DNA of 64,000 bases from JAUILH01 sp964230215 (GTDB lineage: Bacteria; Bacteroidota; Bacteroidia; Flavobacteriales_D; JAUILH01), in NCBI GenBank assembly GCA_964230215.1, contig CAXRGQ010000001.1, positions 62,001 to 126,000 of the forward strand, written 5' to 3'. The position numbers were made by a program, and so were the translations under genes. Positions 26,981 to 34,958 of this stretch are shown here, in pieces. The stretch's first letter is position 1, and each line of letters begins with the position of its first letter. The notes below the pieces were generated by a model that was not told where the DNA came from, did not search any database, and saw only the letters and a program-made list of their open reading frames with translations.

Positions 26981-27799
26981 ATGAAAAAGATACTAGCTTT
27001 AGTAATTGGTACAATAATAATAGGTAACACTTATGCACAGGATGACAAATCATTCCATGCAGGATTAAGAGTTACGCCAATGATTAGCTGGCTGCGTCCA
27101 GACAACACAAAGATATTTGAGAACGGTGGTACTACGTTGCAATTTGGTTTCGGCCTTGTTACTGAGTTCCAACTTGGAGAGAAGTTCTGGTTAAGCACTG
27201 GTCTTGGTTTTGACTTTGATGGTGGTAAAATCAATTACACAGAGAACCCGGGAGATTCAATTGGTTACTTTTTAGATGACAATGCTATTCTGACGTATGA
27301 GTCTGATAATGGTGAGGTAACATCTATTGACACAACACAAGCAAGTGAATTCATTCGTTTAGATTCAAGAAGATTTAGAGCTAACTACGTTACAATTCCG
27401 CTGATCTTTAAAATGAAAACACAAGAAATCGGAATGATGAAGTACTTCTTCCAGTTCGGTGGAAACATAGGAGTTAAAACTAAAGGAAGAGCTGATGACA
27501 CGGGGGTTAACTTATCATCTACTAACACACCTGATTTGACAGACTTAGCGATCGATAAAGAACTTAACCTAGTTAGAGCACAAGTTGTATTAGGTGGCGG
27601 TGTTGAGTACAACATTTCTGGAACAACATGGTTAGTAGGTGGACTTGATTTTAACTGGGGTGTAACGAATGCCGTTAAGAATAAATCTACTCAGTTGATT
27701 CAGGGTAACACTATTTCATCTACAGGAAAATTTGTAGCGTATGAAGAGCAAAAATTCATGCCATACAGCGTAGCGTTAAGAATTGGAGTATTATTCTAA
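26981..27799 (+). CDS. outer-membrane beta-barrel protein (PorT-like family)
   Basis: A 272-aa secreted protein. ATG 26981 is chosen over the ORF start at 26912 because it begins a clean signal peptide (MKKILALVIGTII...TYAQ, cleavage after about residue 19). The mature part has alternating hydrophobic/aromatic strands typical of an outer-membrane beta-barrel and ends in a hydrophobic strand with Phe (ALRIGVLF). It lies between gldB and nadE and is followed by a terminator. A link to gliding or secretion is suggested only by location. Confidence 0.82.
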   Translation: MKKILALVIGTIIIGNTYAQDDKSFHAGLRVTPMISWLRPDNTKIFENGGTTLQFGFGLVTEFQLGEKFWLSTGLGFDFDGGKINYTENPGDSIGYFLDDNAILTYESDNGEVTSIDTTQASEFIRLDSRRFRANYVTIPLIFKMKTQEIGMMKYFFQFGGNIGVKTKGRADDTGVNLSSTNTPDLTDLAIDKELNLVRAQVVLGGGVEYNISGTTWLVGGLDFNWGVTNAVKNKSTQLIQGNTISSTGKFVAYEEQKFMPYSVALRIGVLF

Positions 27800-27823
27800 T
27801 CTCAGATAATATATTTGGTAACT

Positions 27824-27852
27824 TAGCCCAGCTGTAGCTGGGCTATTTTTTT
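27824..27852 (+). terminator. Rho-independent terminator directly before nadE
   Basis: A perfect 10-bp stem (TAGCCCAGCT / AGCTGGGCTA) with a 2-nt loop and seven T. The nadE ATG begins only 3 nt after the T-tract. Confidence 0.92.
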
Positions 27853-27855
27853 GTT

Positions 27856-28629
27856 ATGAAAAAGGAGAAAGTAATAGATCATATTGTTAGTTGGTTAAAG
27901 ACGTATGCCAAAGGAGCTCACGTAAAAGGTTTCGTAGTGGGCATATCTGGCGGTATTGACTCAGCCCTAACCTCAACTTTATGTGCTAAAACTGGATTGG
28001 ATGTGATTTGTTTAAGCATGCCTATACATCAAACGCAGGCCGAATTATCAAGAGCGAATGAGCACATAACATGGCTGACCAGTACTTTTGATAATGTTAG
28101 CACAAAGACGATAAACTTGACCGAAACCTTTGATCTATTTGTTAAAACTATGCCAGACGATACCGCCGATCACTTTTTAACTATGGCCAATAGTCGTGCT
28201 AGATTAAGAATGACAACACTCTATGCCATTGGGCAGAGCAATGGTTTATTGGTGGCAGGTACAGGTAATAAGATTGAAGATTTCGGCATTGGATTCTACA
28301 CTAAGTATGGTGATGGCGGTGTGGACTTAAGCCCTATCGCCGACCTTATGAAGTCTGAGGTTTATGCACTTGCTGCCGAATTAGGCGTATGTGACTCCAT
28401 TTTGAACGCCAGACCAACAGATGGGCTATGGGAAGATGGAAGAACCGACGAAGACCAGATCGGTGCAAGCTACGACGAGTTGGAATGGGCTATGGAGTAT
28501 TTAGGCGATGAATCTGAGTTAAATGACCGTGAAAAACATGTGTTGGAACTTTATAGAAGACTCAATCGGATTAACCAGCATAAGATGGTGCCTATACCGG
28601 TGTGTGAGATTCCTGCGGAGCTGAAATAA
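27856..28629 (+). CDS. nadE: NH3-dependent NAD(+) synthetase NadE
   Basis: A 257-aa ATP pyrophosphatase that amidates deamido-NAD to NAD, the last step of NAD synthesis. The PP-loop GISGGIDSALTS, the GTGNKIEDFGIGFYTKYGDGGVDLSPI segment and RPTDGLWEDGRTDEDQIG are diagnostic. There is no glutaminase domain, so free ammonia is the predicted donor. A transcription terminator abuts the start, and the last 53 codons are duplicated in diverged form beyond a mobile element 0.75 kb downstream. Confidence 0.96.
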   Translation: MKKEKVIDHIVSWLKTYAKGAHVKGFVVGISGGIDSALTSTLCAKTGLDVICLSMPIHQTQAELSRANEHITWLTSTFDNVSTKTINLTETFDLFVKTMPDDTADHFLTMANSRARLRMTTLYAIGQSNGLLVAGTGNKIEDFGIGFYTKYGDGGVDLSPIADLMKSEVYALAAELGVCDSILNARPTDGLWEDGRTDEDQIGASYDELEWAMEYLGDESELNDREKHVLELYRRLNRINQHKMVPIPVCEIPAELK

Positions 28630-28635
28630 CAAATT

Positions 28636-28656
28636 GCGGTTAAAAACTTTATCCGC
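28636..28656 (+). other. stem-loop after nadE
   Basis: GCGGTTAAA and TTTATCCGC can form a 9-bp stem with one mismatch and a 3-nt loop, without a T-tract. The structure is retained in the second nadE tail copy (29543-29563), supporting a role in 3' end formation or stability. Confidence 0.45.
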
Positions 28657-28659
28657 CCA

Positions 28660-28684
28660 GCTAGCGCGCGATTGTATCGCGTGA
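28660..28684 (+). repeat. left 25-bp terminal inverted repeat of the RAYT element
   Basis: Begins GCTAGCGCGCG and contains the hairpin GCGATTGTATCGC. It is the exact reverse complement of 29342-29366. Confidence 0.92.
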
Positions 28685-28687
28685 TTA

Positions 28688-29239
28688 TTAATACAAACAC
28701 TCAATTTCAATTTCTCCAATTTCACCAGCATAGTTTCTTGCACTACTATAAATATAATCAATTGATTTATCTACAATTCCTGCCTTAACTGGATTATTAT
28801 GAATGTAATCTATTTTTTGATCAATAACAGCATTTGACCATAGCTCGATTGGCTTATTATCATGCCTCCAAAACTGATAGGTTTTAACATTGCTGGACTT
28901 ATTTGCCGCTTTTAGAAATTGCTCTATGAATAAGCCTTTTCTGCTTTCATGAACATTTTCAGAAATCATCTTTACTAAACATTTGCTAGTAAACCGCTTA
29001 AAATCTCCAAGTAGATTTTGAGGTTTGGTTTCCGAATTAGACTTAAATATTAGGTGCAAGTGATTCGTCATAATACAGTAGGCATAAATGGTCATGCCTT
29101 TTTCTTTTTGACAGTATTTAAGACTTTCAATGATCGCATCTATATACTCTCTTCTGGTAAACACGTCAAGCCAACCAACCACTGCAAAGCTTACAAAATA
29201 AATACCCTTTGGATTATGAAATTTATATTTTCTACTCAT
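28688..29239 (-). CDS. REP-associated tyrosine transposase (IS200-like, Y1_Tnp/RAYT)
   Basis: A 183-aa single-strand DNA transposase. The HUH motif is visible in CIMTNHLHLIF at about residues 55-65, and YIHNNPVKAGIV near 150 is the C-terminal family signature. The likely catalytic tyrosine lies in the helix between them. Length is usual for RAYTs. It is flanked by REP-like hairpin repeats and has no resistance or passenger gene. The ATG follows TATGTTTG after exactly 4 nt, the same promoter arrangement as several host genes. The frame is intact, so the protein may be active. Confidence 0.93.
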   Translation of the reverse strand: MSRKYKFHNPKGIYFVSFAVVGWLDVFTRREYIDAIIESLKYCQKEKGMTIYAYCIMTNHLHLIFKSNSETKPQNLLGDFKRFTSKCLVKMISENVHESRKGLFIEQFLKAANKSSNVKTYQFWRHDNKPIELWSNAVIDQKIDYIHNNPVKAGIVDKSIDYIYSSARNYAGEIGEIEIECLY

Positions 29240-29243
29240 GCAA

Positions 29244-29251
29244 CAAACATA
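29244..29251 (-). promoter_or_regulatory. -7 promoter element TATGTTTG, 4 nt before the transposase ATG
   Basis: A perfect TAnnTTTG on the minus strand followed by TTGC and the ATG at 29239. Confidence 0.55.
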
Positions 29252-29305
29252 GTAGGCTAGATTGTAAGGTTTTTACGTGCTGTGGTGGTTTATGCTAAGC
29301 TGAAG

Positions 29306-29326
29306 TCACGCGATACAATCGCTAGC
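29306..29326 (-). repeat. internal short copy of the REP-like repeat
   Basis: Same sequence as the right terminal repeat but lacking four bases (GCGC) before GCTAGC. It is in direct orientation to 29342-29366 and 16 bp from it. Perhaps an older repeat end. Confidence 0.85.
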
Positions 29327-29341
29327 ACAAGAGTTACTAAG

Positions 29342-29366
29342 TCACGCGATACAATCGCGCGCTAGC
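29342..29366 (-). repeat. right 25-bp terminal inverted repeat of the RAYT element
   Basis: Starts TCACGCGATACAATCG and ends GCTAGC. It is an exact inverted copy of the left end at 28660-28684. Confidence 0.92.
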
Positions 29367-29374
29367 AGAGGGGG

Positions 29375-29536
29375 AGTTATGACGAATTAGAATGGGCAAT
29401 GGAATTTACTGGCGATGAATCTGAGCTAAATGACCGTGAAAAACATGTATTGGAACTGTATAGAAGACTCAATCGGATTAACCAGCATAAGATGGTGCCT
29501 ATACCGGTATGTGAGATTCCTGCGGAGCTGAAATAA
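29375..29536 (+). pseudogene. nadE: duplicated 3' fragment of nadE
   Basis: Fifty-three codons plus stop, colinear with nadE 28468-28629, followed by the same 3' flank to about 29564. Against nadE, 12 codons differ and 10 of these changes are synonymous; 8 of the 12 lie in the first 12 codons. No start codon or N-terminal part is present, so it is non-coding debris. The synonymous bias says both tails evolved inside working genes before being joined here. Confidence 0.92.
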
Positions 29537-29641
29537 CAAATTGCGGTTAATAACTTTATCCGCACAATTAATCGATTAGGCTAGCTTTCTTGGAAAATAT
29601 TTCGTAAACTTATATACAGTAAGTCACTTAAAACCAAGCGC

Positions 29642-30262
29642 ATGAAAGCTTTATTATTTTGTATTTCGATAGGTGTTGCTACAGCAGTTAGCGCACAAGA
29701 ACTTAACAAACATAAACTCCCCATTGTACAGAGCGATTTAAGCTATGTTGAGTCGGTGGATGTTAAAGTGGATGCGATTGAGTTAAACAAGTCTCAATTG
29801 TCTTGCTATGAAATGTGGACGAATGAGAATGGCGAAAAAGTATTGGTAAAGGCATCATTGACACCTGCTTTGACGGAAGCTGAAGAAATTGACGGCAGAA
29901 AGCTTGAACACGAAGGTGAGACACTAAGCGCAAAAGGCAATGAAAGACAGTTATACTACTTCCTTGACCAGTCTTTATACTTAATTGAAATCACTTCATG
30001 GGATCCTGTAGAAAATGCTGTTTTCAAAAGAGATTACATCTATTTTGACAATGGTAATATCATTATGTATGATCAGTATAAAGAATCTGTCGACTACTGG
30101 GCTAGCAATGATGATAACCATCCTAAAGCCAGTGTTACTGAGCGTGCCTATTATTTCGAAGGTGGTACACCCGTTAATTTACCCGACACTGAAATAGACA
30201 TGGATATAATGGCCTTGGAAAATGTGTCTTACTTAGGAAATGTAAGAAGACTAGATCCCTAA
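29642..30262 (+). CDS. secreted protein of unknown function
   Basis: A 206-aa protein with an N-terminal signal peptide (cleavage predicted after ...VSAQ, about residue 19). The mature part is acidic, with no domain I recognise. Motifs such as YFLDQSLYLIEI and KRDYIYFDNGNIIMYDQY suggest alternating beta strands. It ends by a 4-bp overlap with the convergent korB. It follows the RAYT element by about 275 bp, which hold the REP repeats and nadE tail. Periplasmic or outer-membrane location is inferred. Confidence 0.8.
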   Translation: MKALLFCISIGVATAVSAQELNKHKLPIVQSDLSYVESVDVKVDAIELNKSQLSCYEMWTNENGEKVLVKASLTPALTEAEEIDGRKLEHEGETLSAKGNERQLYYFLDQSLYLIEITSWDPVENAVFKRDYIYFDNGNIIMYDQYKESVDYWASNDDNHPKASVTERAYYFEGGTPVNLPDTEIDMDIMALENVSYLGNVRRLDP

Positions 30263-31284
30263 TCTATATCCCAGGTAAACTTACCTTGAAGTAATTCATC
30301 TAAATCACCTTCTCCCAACTTAGACTTGGCGTTGTCAATTTGTGCGATAACGCCTTTCTCATATATTGGACGATCTGTTTTGTAGAACACACCAAATGGT
30401 CTTGGCATATCACTCTGTGTTGGGTCTTCAAACATTTCAGTTAGCATATATGCCTTGCCCTTATCAGCGCTGTTGTGAATCCATAAATCATCGTCCGAAT
30501 AATCTGCCCTATTAACAACAACTGGATTAAAACCATCGATTCTAATTCCAAACTCCTGCTCTGCACCAAATACAAGTGGCTGTCCTTCCTCTAAAAACAA
30601 TACGTTCTTAGGTTTGGTATCCTTCTCTGTCATTGAGAAGAAGGCACCATCATTAAAGACATTACAGTTTTGATAAATCTCAAGCAATGACGTACCTACG
30701 TGTTTAGACGCTTCTAGTAGAGTAGTTCTCAAATGTTTAGGATCTCTATCCATAGCTCGCCCTATAAACGTGGCTCCTGCTCCAAAGCATAATGCTAATG
30801 GATTAAATGGTTGATCCACCGAACCAAGCGGACTTGATTTAGTTAATTTCCCTTGTGGAGAAGTAGGCGAATACTGTCCTTTCGTTAGACCATAAATCTC
30901 ATTGTTAAACAAGAGAACATTCATGTCTATATTCCTTCTCAATGCATGGATAAGATGATTCCCACCAATACTCAAGGCATCACCATCTCCAGTAATCACC
31001 CATACGCTTAGGTTTGGATTCGCAACTTTCAGACCCATCGCCACGCTAGGCGCACGTCCGTGGATACTATGCATTCCGTAAGTATTCATATAGTACGGGA
31101 ATCTCGACGAGCACCCTATACCCGAGATAAACACCACATCTTCTTTCTTTACGCCCACTTCTGGCAATACGGCCTGCACCTGCTTAAGGATAGAATAATC
31201 TCCACAACCAGGGCACCATCTAACATCCTGATCAGAAGCGAAATCTTTAGCGGTATATTTTACTGTGCTTTCTGCTTCCATCAT
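30259..31284 (-). CDS. korB: 2-oxoacid:ferredoxin oxidoreductase, beta subunit
   Basis: A 341-aa thiamine-diphosphate subunit of a 2-oxoacid:ferredoxin oxidoreductase, most likely 2-oxoglutarate or related. Cysteines for a 4Fe-4S cluster appear in WCPGCGDYS, GIGCSSRFPYY and IYQNCNVFND. The TPP-binding region is HGRAPSVAMGLKVANPNLSVWVITGDGDALSIG followed by NNEIYGLTKGQ. It overlaps korA by 4 bp. The reaction is oxidative decarboxylation to an acyl-CoA with reduced ferredoxin. Substrate preference is not readable from the sequence. Confidence 0.94.
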   Translation of the reverse strand: MMEAESTVKYTAKDFASDQDVRWCPGCGDYSILKQVQAVLPEVGVKKEDVVFISGIGCSSRFPYYMNTYGMHSIHGRAPSVAMGLKVANPNLSVWVITGDGDALSIGGNHLIHALRRNIDMNVLLFNNEIYGLTKGQYSPTSPQGKLTKSSPLGSVDQPFNPLALCFGAGATFIGRAMDRDPKHLRTTLLEASKHVGTSLLEIYQNCNVFNDGAFFSMTEKDTKPKNVLFLEEGQPLVFGAEQEFGIRIDGFNPVVVNRADYSDDDLWIHNSADKGKAYMLTEMFEDPTQSDMPRPFGVFYKTDRPIYEKGVIAQIDNAKSKLGEGDLDELLQGKFTWDID

Positions 31285-33116
31285 AGTATCGATTTAATTT
31301 TCGCCTCAATCTCTGAAGCGGTGAACGGGAGTCCTTGAATTTTATTTAGAGGAATAAACTCAGCATCAAATTTTGCCTTAAGTACCTTAATTAACTGTCC
31401 ATTATTTATCTCTGGTACCAATATTTTCTCGAACCCCGCGATAAACTCCTCCATATTAGCAGGCATTGGTTCGATATAACGTAAGTGCGAATGTGCCACC
31501 GAGTCACCATCCAAACAACATTTTTCAACTGCAGTCTTGATAGCACCAAATGTTGATCCCCAGCCTAAAACTAAAGTCTTAGCAGTTATGTCACCAGATT
31601 CTATTTCTTGTTTCGGCAAATACTTGCTGATTGCCGCCACTTTTGCCGCACGAGTTTTCACCATGAATTCATGATTCTCCGGCACATAACTTACGTTACC
31701 CGTTTCATTTTCTTTTTCCAGTCCGCCCACTCTATGCTCTAATCCTGGAGTTCCTGGAACCGCCCAGGGGCGCACTAAATCTTCGTTTCTTTTGTATGGC
31801 AAAAAACTGTCACCATTTGCTTCTTTCGCGAAGGCGAACTTGATTGGTGTTAAATCTTTTTTGCTTGGATATTTCCATGGCTCAGAACCGTTAGCTATAT
31901 ACCCGTCCGATAAAAAGAACACTGGCGTCATGTGCTCTAAAGCCACTTTAGCCGATAAATATGCCATGTTAAAACAGTCAACAGGAGTAGCTGCTGCAAA
32001 GACTGGCACTGGACATTCTCCATTCCTTCCGTAAAGCGCTTGTAATAAATCTGCCTGTTCGGTTTTAGTTGGTAATCCAGTAGATGGACCACCTCTCTGC
32101 ACATTTACAATAACCATTGGCAACTCCAGCATTGCTTCTAAACCAATGGCTTCACCTTTGAGTGCAATTCCAGGCCCTGATGACGCCGTAACGGCTAATG
32201 CCCCCGCAAATGAGGCTCCGATAGCCGAGCAAACTGCCGCAATCTCGTCTTCTGCCTGAATGGTTTTTACACCGAATCTTTTATGTTTTGCTAACTCGTG
32301 AAGAATATCAGATGCAGGTGTAATTGGATACGAACCATACACCAACTCAAGCCCAGACACATTGGCTGCAGATACTAAACCAAGCGCTGCTGCCTGATTA
32401 CCCGTTACACTTCTATAACGACCTGCACTTAAGGGAGCAGGGTCCACCTTAAACCTACTTGTGAATTCTTCGTTAGTGTCCCCAAAATGATAACCAGCCT
32501 CAAGTACTTTTAAGTTAGCCTCTAAAATCTCTGGCTTTTTGCCGAACTTTTCCTTTAAAAATGTGATGGTTGAAGACAAATCTCGGCTGTACATCCAATA
32601 GACATATCCCAAGACAAACATATTCTTACAACGATCAACTTCCTTTTTGCCCAGGCTTGTTTCAGCCAAAGTTTCACGGGTAAGTTTTGTGATGTCAAGT
32701 TTGATCAATTGATATGGAGCGACCACTTCATCTCTCAGTGGATCTAGATCAGCATCCATATGTGCTAATCGAAGATTTTTCTTGTCAAAACCATCGATAT
32801 TAACAATAAGTTGCCCCCCTTTCTTAAGCTTGCCAAGATTTGCCTTGAGCGCAGCTGCATTCATTGCAACCAACACATCACAAGCATCTCCAGGCGTAAA
32901 TATTTTGTGGTTCCCAAACTTCAACTGAAAACCAGACACGCCTGCCACAGTTCCTTGAGGGGCACGAATTTCCGCTGGAAAGTTAGGGAAGGTACTTACA
33001 TCATTTCCATGCAAGGCGCTTGTTTGGGTGAATTGTGTTCCGGTTAACTGCATTCCGTCACCCGAATCTCCTGCAAACAAAACGGTTATATCTTTTTTAT
33101 CAATTGCCTCCATCAT
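31281..33116 (-). CDS. korA: 2-oxoacid:ferredoxin oxidoreductase, fused gamma-alpha subunit
   Basis: A 611-aa subunit in which the gamma domain (about 1-190, starting VLFAGDSGDGMQLTGTQF) is fused to the alpha pyrimidine-binding domain (GNQAAALGLVSAANVSGLELVYGSYPITPASDILHEL). A catalytic-loop QAEDEIAAVCSAIGASFAGA and SSGPGIALKGEAIGLE follow. It pairs with korB and lies just downstream of the mrp and NifU-like genes, whose products may supply Fe-S clusters. TACTTTTG lies 6 nt before the first of two consecutive ATG codons. Confidence 0.94.
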   Translation of the reverse strand: MMEAIDKKDITVLFAGDSGDGMQLTGTQFTQTSALHGNDVSTFPNFPAEIRAPQGTVAGVSGFQLKFGNHKIFTPGDACDVLVAMNAAALKANLGKLKKGGQLIVNIDGFDKKNLRLAHMDADLDPLRDEVVAPYQLIKLDITKLTRETLAETSLGKKEVDRCKNMFVLGYVYWMYSRDLSSTITFLKEKFGKKPEILEANLKVLEAGYHFGDTNEEFTSRFKVDPAPLSAGRYRSVTGNQAAALGLVSAANVSGLELVYGSYPITPASDILHELAKHKRFGVKTIQAEDEIAAVCSAIGASFAGALAVTASSGPGIALKGEAIGLEAMLELPMVIVNVQRGGPSTGLPTKTEQADLLQALYGRNGECPVPVFAAATPVDCFNMAYLSAKVALEHMTPVFFLSDGYIANGSEPWKYPSKKDLTPIKFAFAKEANGDSFLPYKRNEDLVRPWAVPGTPGLEHRVGGLEKENETGNVSYVPENHEFMVKTRAAKVAAISKYLPKQEIESGDITAKTLVLGWGSTFGAIKTAVEKCCLDGDSVAHSHLRYIEPMPANMEEFIAGFEKILVPEINNGQLIKVLKAKFDAEFIPLNKIQGLPFTASEIEAKIKSIL

Positions 33117-33122
33117 TCACTG

Positions 33123-33130
33123 CAAAAGTA
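33123..33130 (-). promoter_or_regulatory. -7 promoter element TACTTTTG before korA
   Basis: A perfect TAnnTTTG on the minus strand with 6 nt to the korA ATG. It suggests korAB has its own promoter and almost no leader. Confidence 0.55.
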
Positions 33131-33191
33131 TATACTTCAACAAAGTAAATACCTTATTGTTTAAAAATTTATGATAATTCTCAGGTAGAGC

Positions 33192-33446
33192 TTAAACAGA
33201 AAATTCTGACTGATTTACAACCTTGATACCCTTAATTTCGGGTGCAACTTTTAAAATAGCCTCTTCTCCTGCGCGCAATGACATCTCCTTCATGCTACAA
33301 CTACTGCACGCACCGTGCAATTCGATTTGCGCATACATATCCGAATCAATACCAATTAGCTGCATATCACCTCCATCTGCTTTAAAGAATGGACGCATTT
33401 GCTCTAAGGCACCTTCTATTCTATTTTCTAAATCAGCTTTAGACAT
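33192..33446 (-). CDS. NifU C-terminal domain-like Fe-S protein
   Basis: An 84-aa protein consisting only of the NifU C-terminal (Nfu) domain. MRPFFKADGGDMQLIGID and the cluster-binding HGACSSCSM motif (CxxC) are visible, followed by AGEEAILKVAPEIKGI. Such proteins carry 4Fe-4S clusters to target enzymes. It is 11 bp downstream of mrp, a frequent Fe-S assembly pairing, and 75 bp upstream of korA, whose product needs Fe-S clusters. Confidence 0.93.
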   Translation of the reverse strand: MSKADLENRIEGALEQMRPFFKADGGDMQLIGIDSDMYAQIELHGACSSCSMKEMSLRAGEEAILKVAPEIKGIKVVNQSEFSV

Positions 33447-33457
33447 ACTCTTAACGA

Positions 33458-34558
33458 CTATTTATCAAAGGTAACCATTTTAGTTGGTTCAATGTTTTCG
33501 TTCCTCCACTTTAGTTCCTTGAGAAAATGATTGACCATATTTTGGAATGCATCTCCTACAGCCGTTCCTTCTTGCAGTACAGCAGGTCGTCCCACATCTC
33601 CACTTTCACGTATACTTTGCACAAGCGGAATCTCTCCTATCAAGTTTGTTTTTGCAGATGCTGCTAATCGCTTACCTCCGTCCTGTCCAAATATGTAGTA
33701 TTTATTCTCTGGAAGCTCAGCTGGAGTGAAGTAGCTCATATTTTCTACCACACCTAAAACTGGCACATTTACACTTTCTAGTCTAAACATTGCAATACCC
33801 TTTCTTGCATCCATCAAGGCCACTTCTTGCGGTGTGGTGACGATTACAGCCCCTGTTAAAGGTAATGCCTGAATTAGCGACAAATGGATGTCACCTGTCC
33901 CTGGAGGCAAGTCAACAATCATAAAATCTAAGTCACCCCAATGTGCATCCGTTATCATTTGCGACAATGCTTTACTCGCCATTGGCCCTCTCCAAATAAC
34001 TGCTTCATCAATATTCGCAAAGAATCCAATGGAAAGCATTTTAACACCATGCGCTTCAACGGGCTTGATGTAATTCCTTCCGTCTATCTGAATGCCGTCA
34101 GGTTTTTCCATAACACAATCGAACATAATTGGCATAGAAGGTCCATAAATATCGGCATCAATTAAACCTACCTTATATCCCATTGCAGCTAATCCAGCGG
34201 CTAGGTTACTTGTTACAGTAGACTTACCTACTCCCCCTTTTCCGGATGCTACTGCAATAATATTCTTAACACCTGGCAACACTTTCCTTAATTCGGGATC
34301 TCTATCTTTTGGTAGGCCTTCTACGTTCACTTCCACCTCATAATCATTACCTAAGGCTCTCTGCACATTAAACACGCAAGCCTCTTGCATACGTTTTCTA
34401 CTGTGCATAGCAGGATTATTCACTTTAACAGTGAAGCTAATCTTGTTACCATCAATCTTAATATCACTAACAAGGTTTAGCGATATAATGTCCTTCTTTA
34501 AATCTGGCTCAACAACATTTTCGAGCGCCTTCTTTACATCATCTTCAGATATTGCCAT
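33458..34558 (-). CDS. mrp: Mrp/NBP35-family Fe-S cluster carrier ATPase
   Basis: A 366-aa protein with an N-terminal MIP18-like domain (about 1-85) and a P-loop ATPase domain. The deviant Walker A is AVASGKGGVGKSTVTSNLA at about 105-123, followed by GLIDADIYGPSMP and MIVDLPPGTGDIHLS. Expected C-terminal CxxC is not obvious here: the ENMSYFTPAELPENKYYIFG region has no cysteine pair. Family members transfer Fe-S clusters. It starts 4 nt after a perfect TAAATTTG element. Confidence 0.93.
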   Translation of the reverse strand: MAISEDDVKKALENVVEPDLKKDIISLNLVSDIKIDGNKISFTVKVNNPAMHSRKRMQEACVFNVQRALGNDYEVEVNVEGLPKDRDPELRKVLPGVKNIIAVASGKGGVGKSTVTSNLAAGLAAMGYKVGLIDADIYGPSMPIMFDCVMEKPDGIQIDGRNYIKPVEAHGVKMLSIGFFANIDEAVIWRGPMASKALSQMITDAHWGDLDFMIVDLPPGTGDIHLSLIQALPLTGAVIVTTPQEVALMDARKGIAMFRLESVNVPVLGVVENMSYFTPAELPENKYYIFGQDGGKRLAASAKTNLIGEIPLVQSIRESGDVGRPAVLQEGTAVGDAFQNMVNHFLKELKWRNENIEPTKMVTFDK

Positions 34559-34562
34559 GCTA

Positions 34563-34570
34563 CAAATTTA
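34563..34570 (-). promoter_or_regulatory. -7 promoter element TAAATTTG, 4 nt before mrp
   Basis: A perfect TAnnTTTG on the minus strand followed by TAGC and the mrp ATG at 34558. Confidence 0.6.
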
Positions 34571-34601
34571 CTTTCATTTACTATCTAAGCGAAATAAAAC
34601 G

Positions 34602-34958
34602 CTATAATTCTAGTTCGCTTTGCGGATCCCAAAAATGTTTTTTAAAATCCTGAACCTGATCTTTTTCGACCACTATACCTTCGCTCTCTAGACGCTCTTG
34701 CATTTCGTTTGGACTTGAAAAATGCATTTTGCCCGACAACATTCCAATACGATTTACTACTCTATGCGCGGGAATATCGGGGTGTTGATGTGCAGCATTC
34801 ATTGCCCAGCCCACTACTCTGGCTGACCTTGCTACACCCAAGGCTTTTGCAATTGCACCATATGATGTTACGCGTCCTTTTGGTATGAGGCGAGCGATAT
34901 CATGCACGTCTCTGAAAAAATCCTTGTGTTTGTCTGCTATCGGTTTTGATAAACTCAT
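34602..34958 (-). CDS. alkyltransferase-like (ATL) protein, MGMT family without the active cysteine
   Basis: A 118-aa protein of the MGMT DNA-binding domain family: IPKGRVTSYGAIAKALGVARSARVVGWAMNA is the helix-turn-helix and arginine-finger region. The active-site motif PCHRV is replaced by PAHRV at about residues 64-68, so it cannot accept alkyl groups. ATL proteins bind O6-alkylguanine and hand lesions to nucleotide-excision repair. It overlaps trmB by 4 bp and is co-transcribed with it. Confidence 0.92.
   Translation of the reverse strand: MSLSKPIADKHKDFFRDVHDIARLIPKGRVTSYGAIAKALGVARSARVVGWAMNAAHQHPDIPAHRVVNRIGMLSGKMHFSSPNEMQERLESEGIVVEKDQVQDFKKHFWDPQSELEL

Larger units (their letters stand above)
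28660..29366. mobile_element. REP/RAYT-type mobile element with 25-bp inverted repeats
   Basis: A 707-bp unit bounded by perfect 25-bp inverted repeats at 28660-28684 and 29342-29366. Each contains the mini-hairpin GCGAT-nnn-ATCGC. It encloses one IS200-like tyrosine transposase gene and a third, shortened repeat at 29306-29326. The arrangement is that of a REP-associated transposase locus. It is inserted at the 3' end of nadE, where a diverged copy of the nadE tail follows the right end. Confidence 0.85.

Noticed and set aside
29577..29641. tRNA or small RNA gene between the nadE tail copy and the next gene
   Set aside because: No cloverleaf or stable hairpin with terminator is seen; the stretch is plain AT-rich spacer.
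30259..30262. Terminator between the convergent secreted-protein gene and korB
   Set aside because: The genes overlap by 4 bp and no hairpin with a T-tract is visible on either strand.
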